Positions 13,067 to 13,968 of a DNA stretch of 13,968 nt are shown here, piece by piece. The notes under the pieces were generated by a model, which ran no database searches, was not told where the DNA came from, and saw only the letters and a list, made by a program, of their open reading frames with translations. Position numbers and translations under genes: made by a program. Positions within the stretch are counted from its first letter, which is position 1. The number at the start of each line of letters is the position of its first letter. The DNA comes from Elusimicrobiota bacterium (GTDB lineage: Bacteria; Elusimicrobiota; Elusimicrobia; UBA1565; UBA9628). The stretch is from positions 1 to 13,968 of the forward strand of contig JAGWMT010000062.1 in the NCBI GenBank assembly GCA_028871595.1, given 5' to 3'.

Positions 13067-13968
13067 ATGGACAATAAGAATTTAAAGCAGATGGCGATGT
13101 GGGGCTTCGGCCTCCTGATGCTGATGATGCTTTTCAGCAGCGTCAAGACCAGCGTCCCCGTGGAGAAGGAGATTCCCTACTCTGAGTTCAAGGCTCACCT
13201 GCGCGAGGGCGCGATCACCGAACTGCGCGTGCGGCCTGACCTGATCCACGGCGCGTACAAGGACGACAAAGGCGTGTCGCAGAGCTTCCACACTTTGCCC
13301 CTGAACGACCCGAACCTGGTGGACGAGTTGGAGGCGCACAAGGTCTCGAACTTCCAGGGCGAGCCGGACCGCTCCTGGATGTCGGGCGTGATCCTGAACG
13401 TCGGCGGTATTTTGTTGTTCTTCGCGCTGTGGTGGTTCTTCGTGATCCGCCAGGTCCAGGTCGGCGGCAAGCAGGCCATGTCCTTCGGCCGTTCGAAAGC
13501 CAAGATGGTGGACGAGAAGAAGAAGAAGACCTTGTTCGCCGACGTGGCCGGCTGCGACGAGTCGAAGGAGGAGCTCAGCGAGGTCGTCGAGTTCCTGAAG
13601 CACCCCGAGAAATTCCAGAAGCTGGGCGGCAAGATGCCGCGCGGCGTTCTTTTGTTCGGCTCGCCGGGCACGGGTAAGACCTTGCTCGCGCGCGCCGTCG
13701 CCGGCGAGGCCGGGGTTCCGTTCTTCTCGGCCTCGGCCTCCGAGTTCGTGGAGATGTTCGTCGGCGTGGGCGCCAGCCGCGTGCGCGATCTGTTCGAGCA
13801 GGCGAAGAAAGCCGCCCCGGCGGTGATCTTCATCGACGAGCTGGACGCCGTGGGCCGGCACCGCTTCGCGGGCGTCGGCGGCGGCCACGACGAGCGCGAG
13901 CAGACCTTGAACCAACTCCTCGTCGAATTGGACGGCTTCGAGCAGAACCAGGGCATCATCCTCATCGC
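13067..13968 (+). CDS. ftsH: ATP-dependent zinc metalloprotease FtsH (partial, 3' end beyond window)
   Basis: Membrane-anchored AAA+ protease that degrades short-lived and misfolded membrane proteins. The 300 codons present cover the N-terminal part: membrane helix about 9-25, an extracytoplasmic domain of about 80 residues, a second helix about 105-127, then the AAA domain. Walker A is GSPGTGKT (198-205; the usual family form is GPPGTGKT), the pore loop is MFVG (230-233) and Walker B is VIFIDE (253-258). It is followed by [21 protein letters not shown] of the second region of homology. The HEXXH zinc site lies beyond the window. The ATG is 1 nt after the hpt stop, with GAGGA 9 nt upstream inside hpt. 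Confidence 0.97.
   Translation, partial: MDNKNLKQMAMWGFGLLMLMMLFSSVKTSVPVEKEIPYSEFKAHLREGAITELRVRPDLIHGAYKDDKGVSQSFHTLPLNDPNLVDELEAHKVSNFQGEPDRSWMSGVILNVGGILLFFALWWFFVIRQVQVGGKQAMSFGRSKAKMVDEKKKKTLFADVAGCDESKEELSEVVEFLKHPEKFQKLGGKMPRGVLLFGSPGTGKTLLARAVAGEAGVPFFSASASEFVEMFVGVGASRVRDLFEQAKKAAPAVIFIDELDAVGRHRFAGVGGGHDEREQTLNQLLVELDGFEQNQGIILI

Noticed and set aside
13082..13965. Minus-strand open frames opposite ftsH
   Set aside because: FtsH in the plus strand has Walker A, Walker B and second-region motifs. The antisense frames have no recognisable domain.
1..13968. CRISPR array, insertion sequence or phage remnant
   Set aside because: No regularly spaced repeats, terminal inverted repeats, transposase or integrase motifs were seen on either strand.

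Overview
The window is a GC-rich (roughly two-thirds G+C), densely coding bacterial chromosome segment. Almost everything reads leftward; only the last two genes (hpt, ftsH) read rightward, from a divergent promoter near 12.41-12.49 kb. No transposase, integrase, tRNA, rRNA or CRISPR array is visible. The mix of housekeeping genes, an RseB-type envelope-stress locus, a RuBisCO-like protein and a ChrA transporter suggests an environmental Gram-negative (diderm) bacterium. An Elusimicrobiota-like lineage is my best guess, from gestalt only and with low confidence.

Layout from the left. (1) 1-2153, minus: translation block infC > rpmI > rplT > pheS, with pheS cut by the window edge. (2) 2215-3906, minus: a toxin-antitoxin pair (RHH antitoxin, RelE/ParE toxin) whose toxin overlaps a form IV RuBisCO-like protein (RLP) by 4 nt. 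An AT-rich sigma70-type promoter with a palindrome over its -10 lies in front of the antitoxin. (3) 3920-6180, minus: a textbook TPP riboswitch, then a sodium:solute symporter and an overlapping TauE/SafE permease. This looks like a thiamine-controlled transport pair. (4) 6221-8276, minus: ECF sigma factor > zinc-finger anti-sigma > RseB/MucB-like periplasmic sensor, coupled by overlapping reading frames. (5) 8281-12442, minus: soluble hybrid histidine kinase (REC-HisKA-HATPase-REC) > ChrA-type transporter > single-domain response regulator > D-Ala-D-Ala ligase, with gaps of 6-7 nt or overlaps. (6) 12465-13968, plus: hpt then ftsH, with ftsH cut by the right edge.

How the genes work together. 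Genes within blocks are joined by 4-nt stop/start overlaps (ATGA, GTGA, TTGA), and many starts are GTG or TTG, so translational coupling looks common here. Blocks 4 and 5 both carry envelope functions (cell-wall precursor ligase, envelope-stress sigma system), and the 35-nt ddl-sigma gap contains a possible ECF autopromoter.

The most unusual points are: the RLP in the same translationally coupled unit as a toxin-antitoxin module; the RLP active-site changes, including Gln at the metal-ligand Glu position; the riboswitch-controlled symporter/TauE pair whose most upstream ATG lies inside the conserved aptamer core; and -10 elements placed 6-8 nt before the ATG of two regulatory genes, suggesting leaderless mRNAs.
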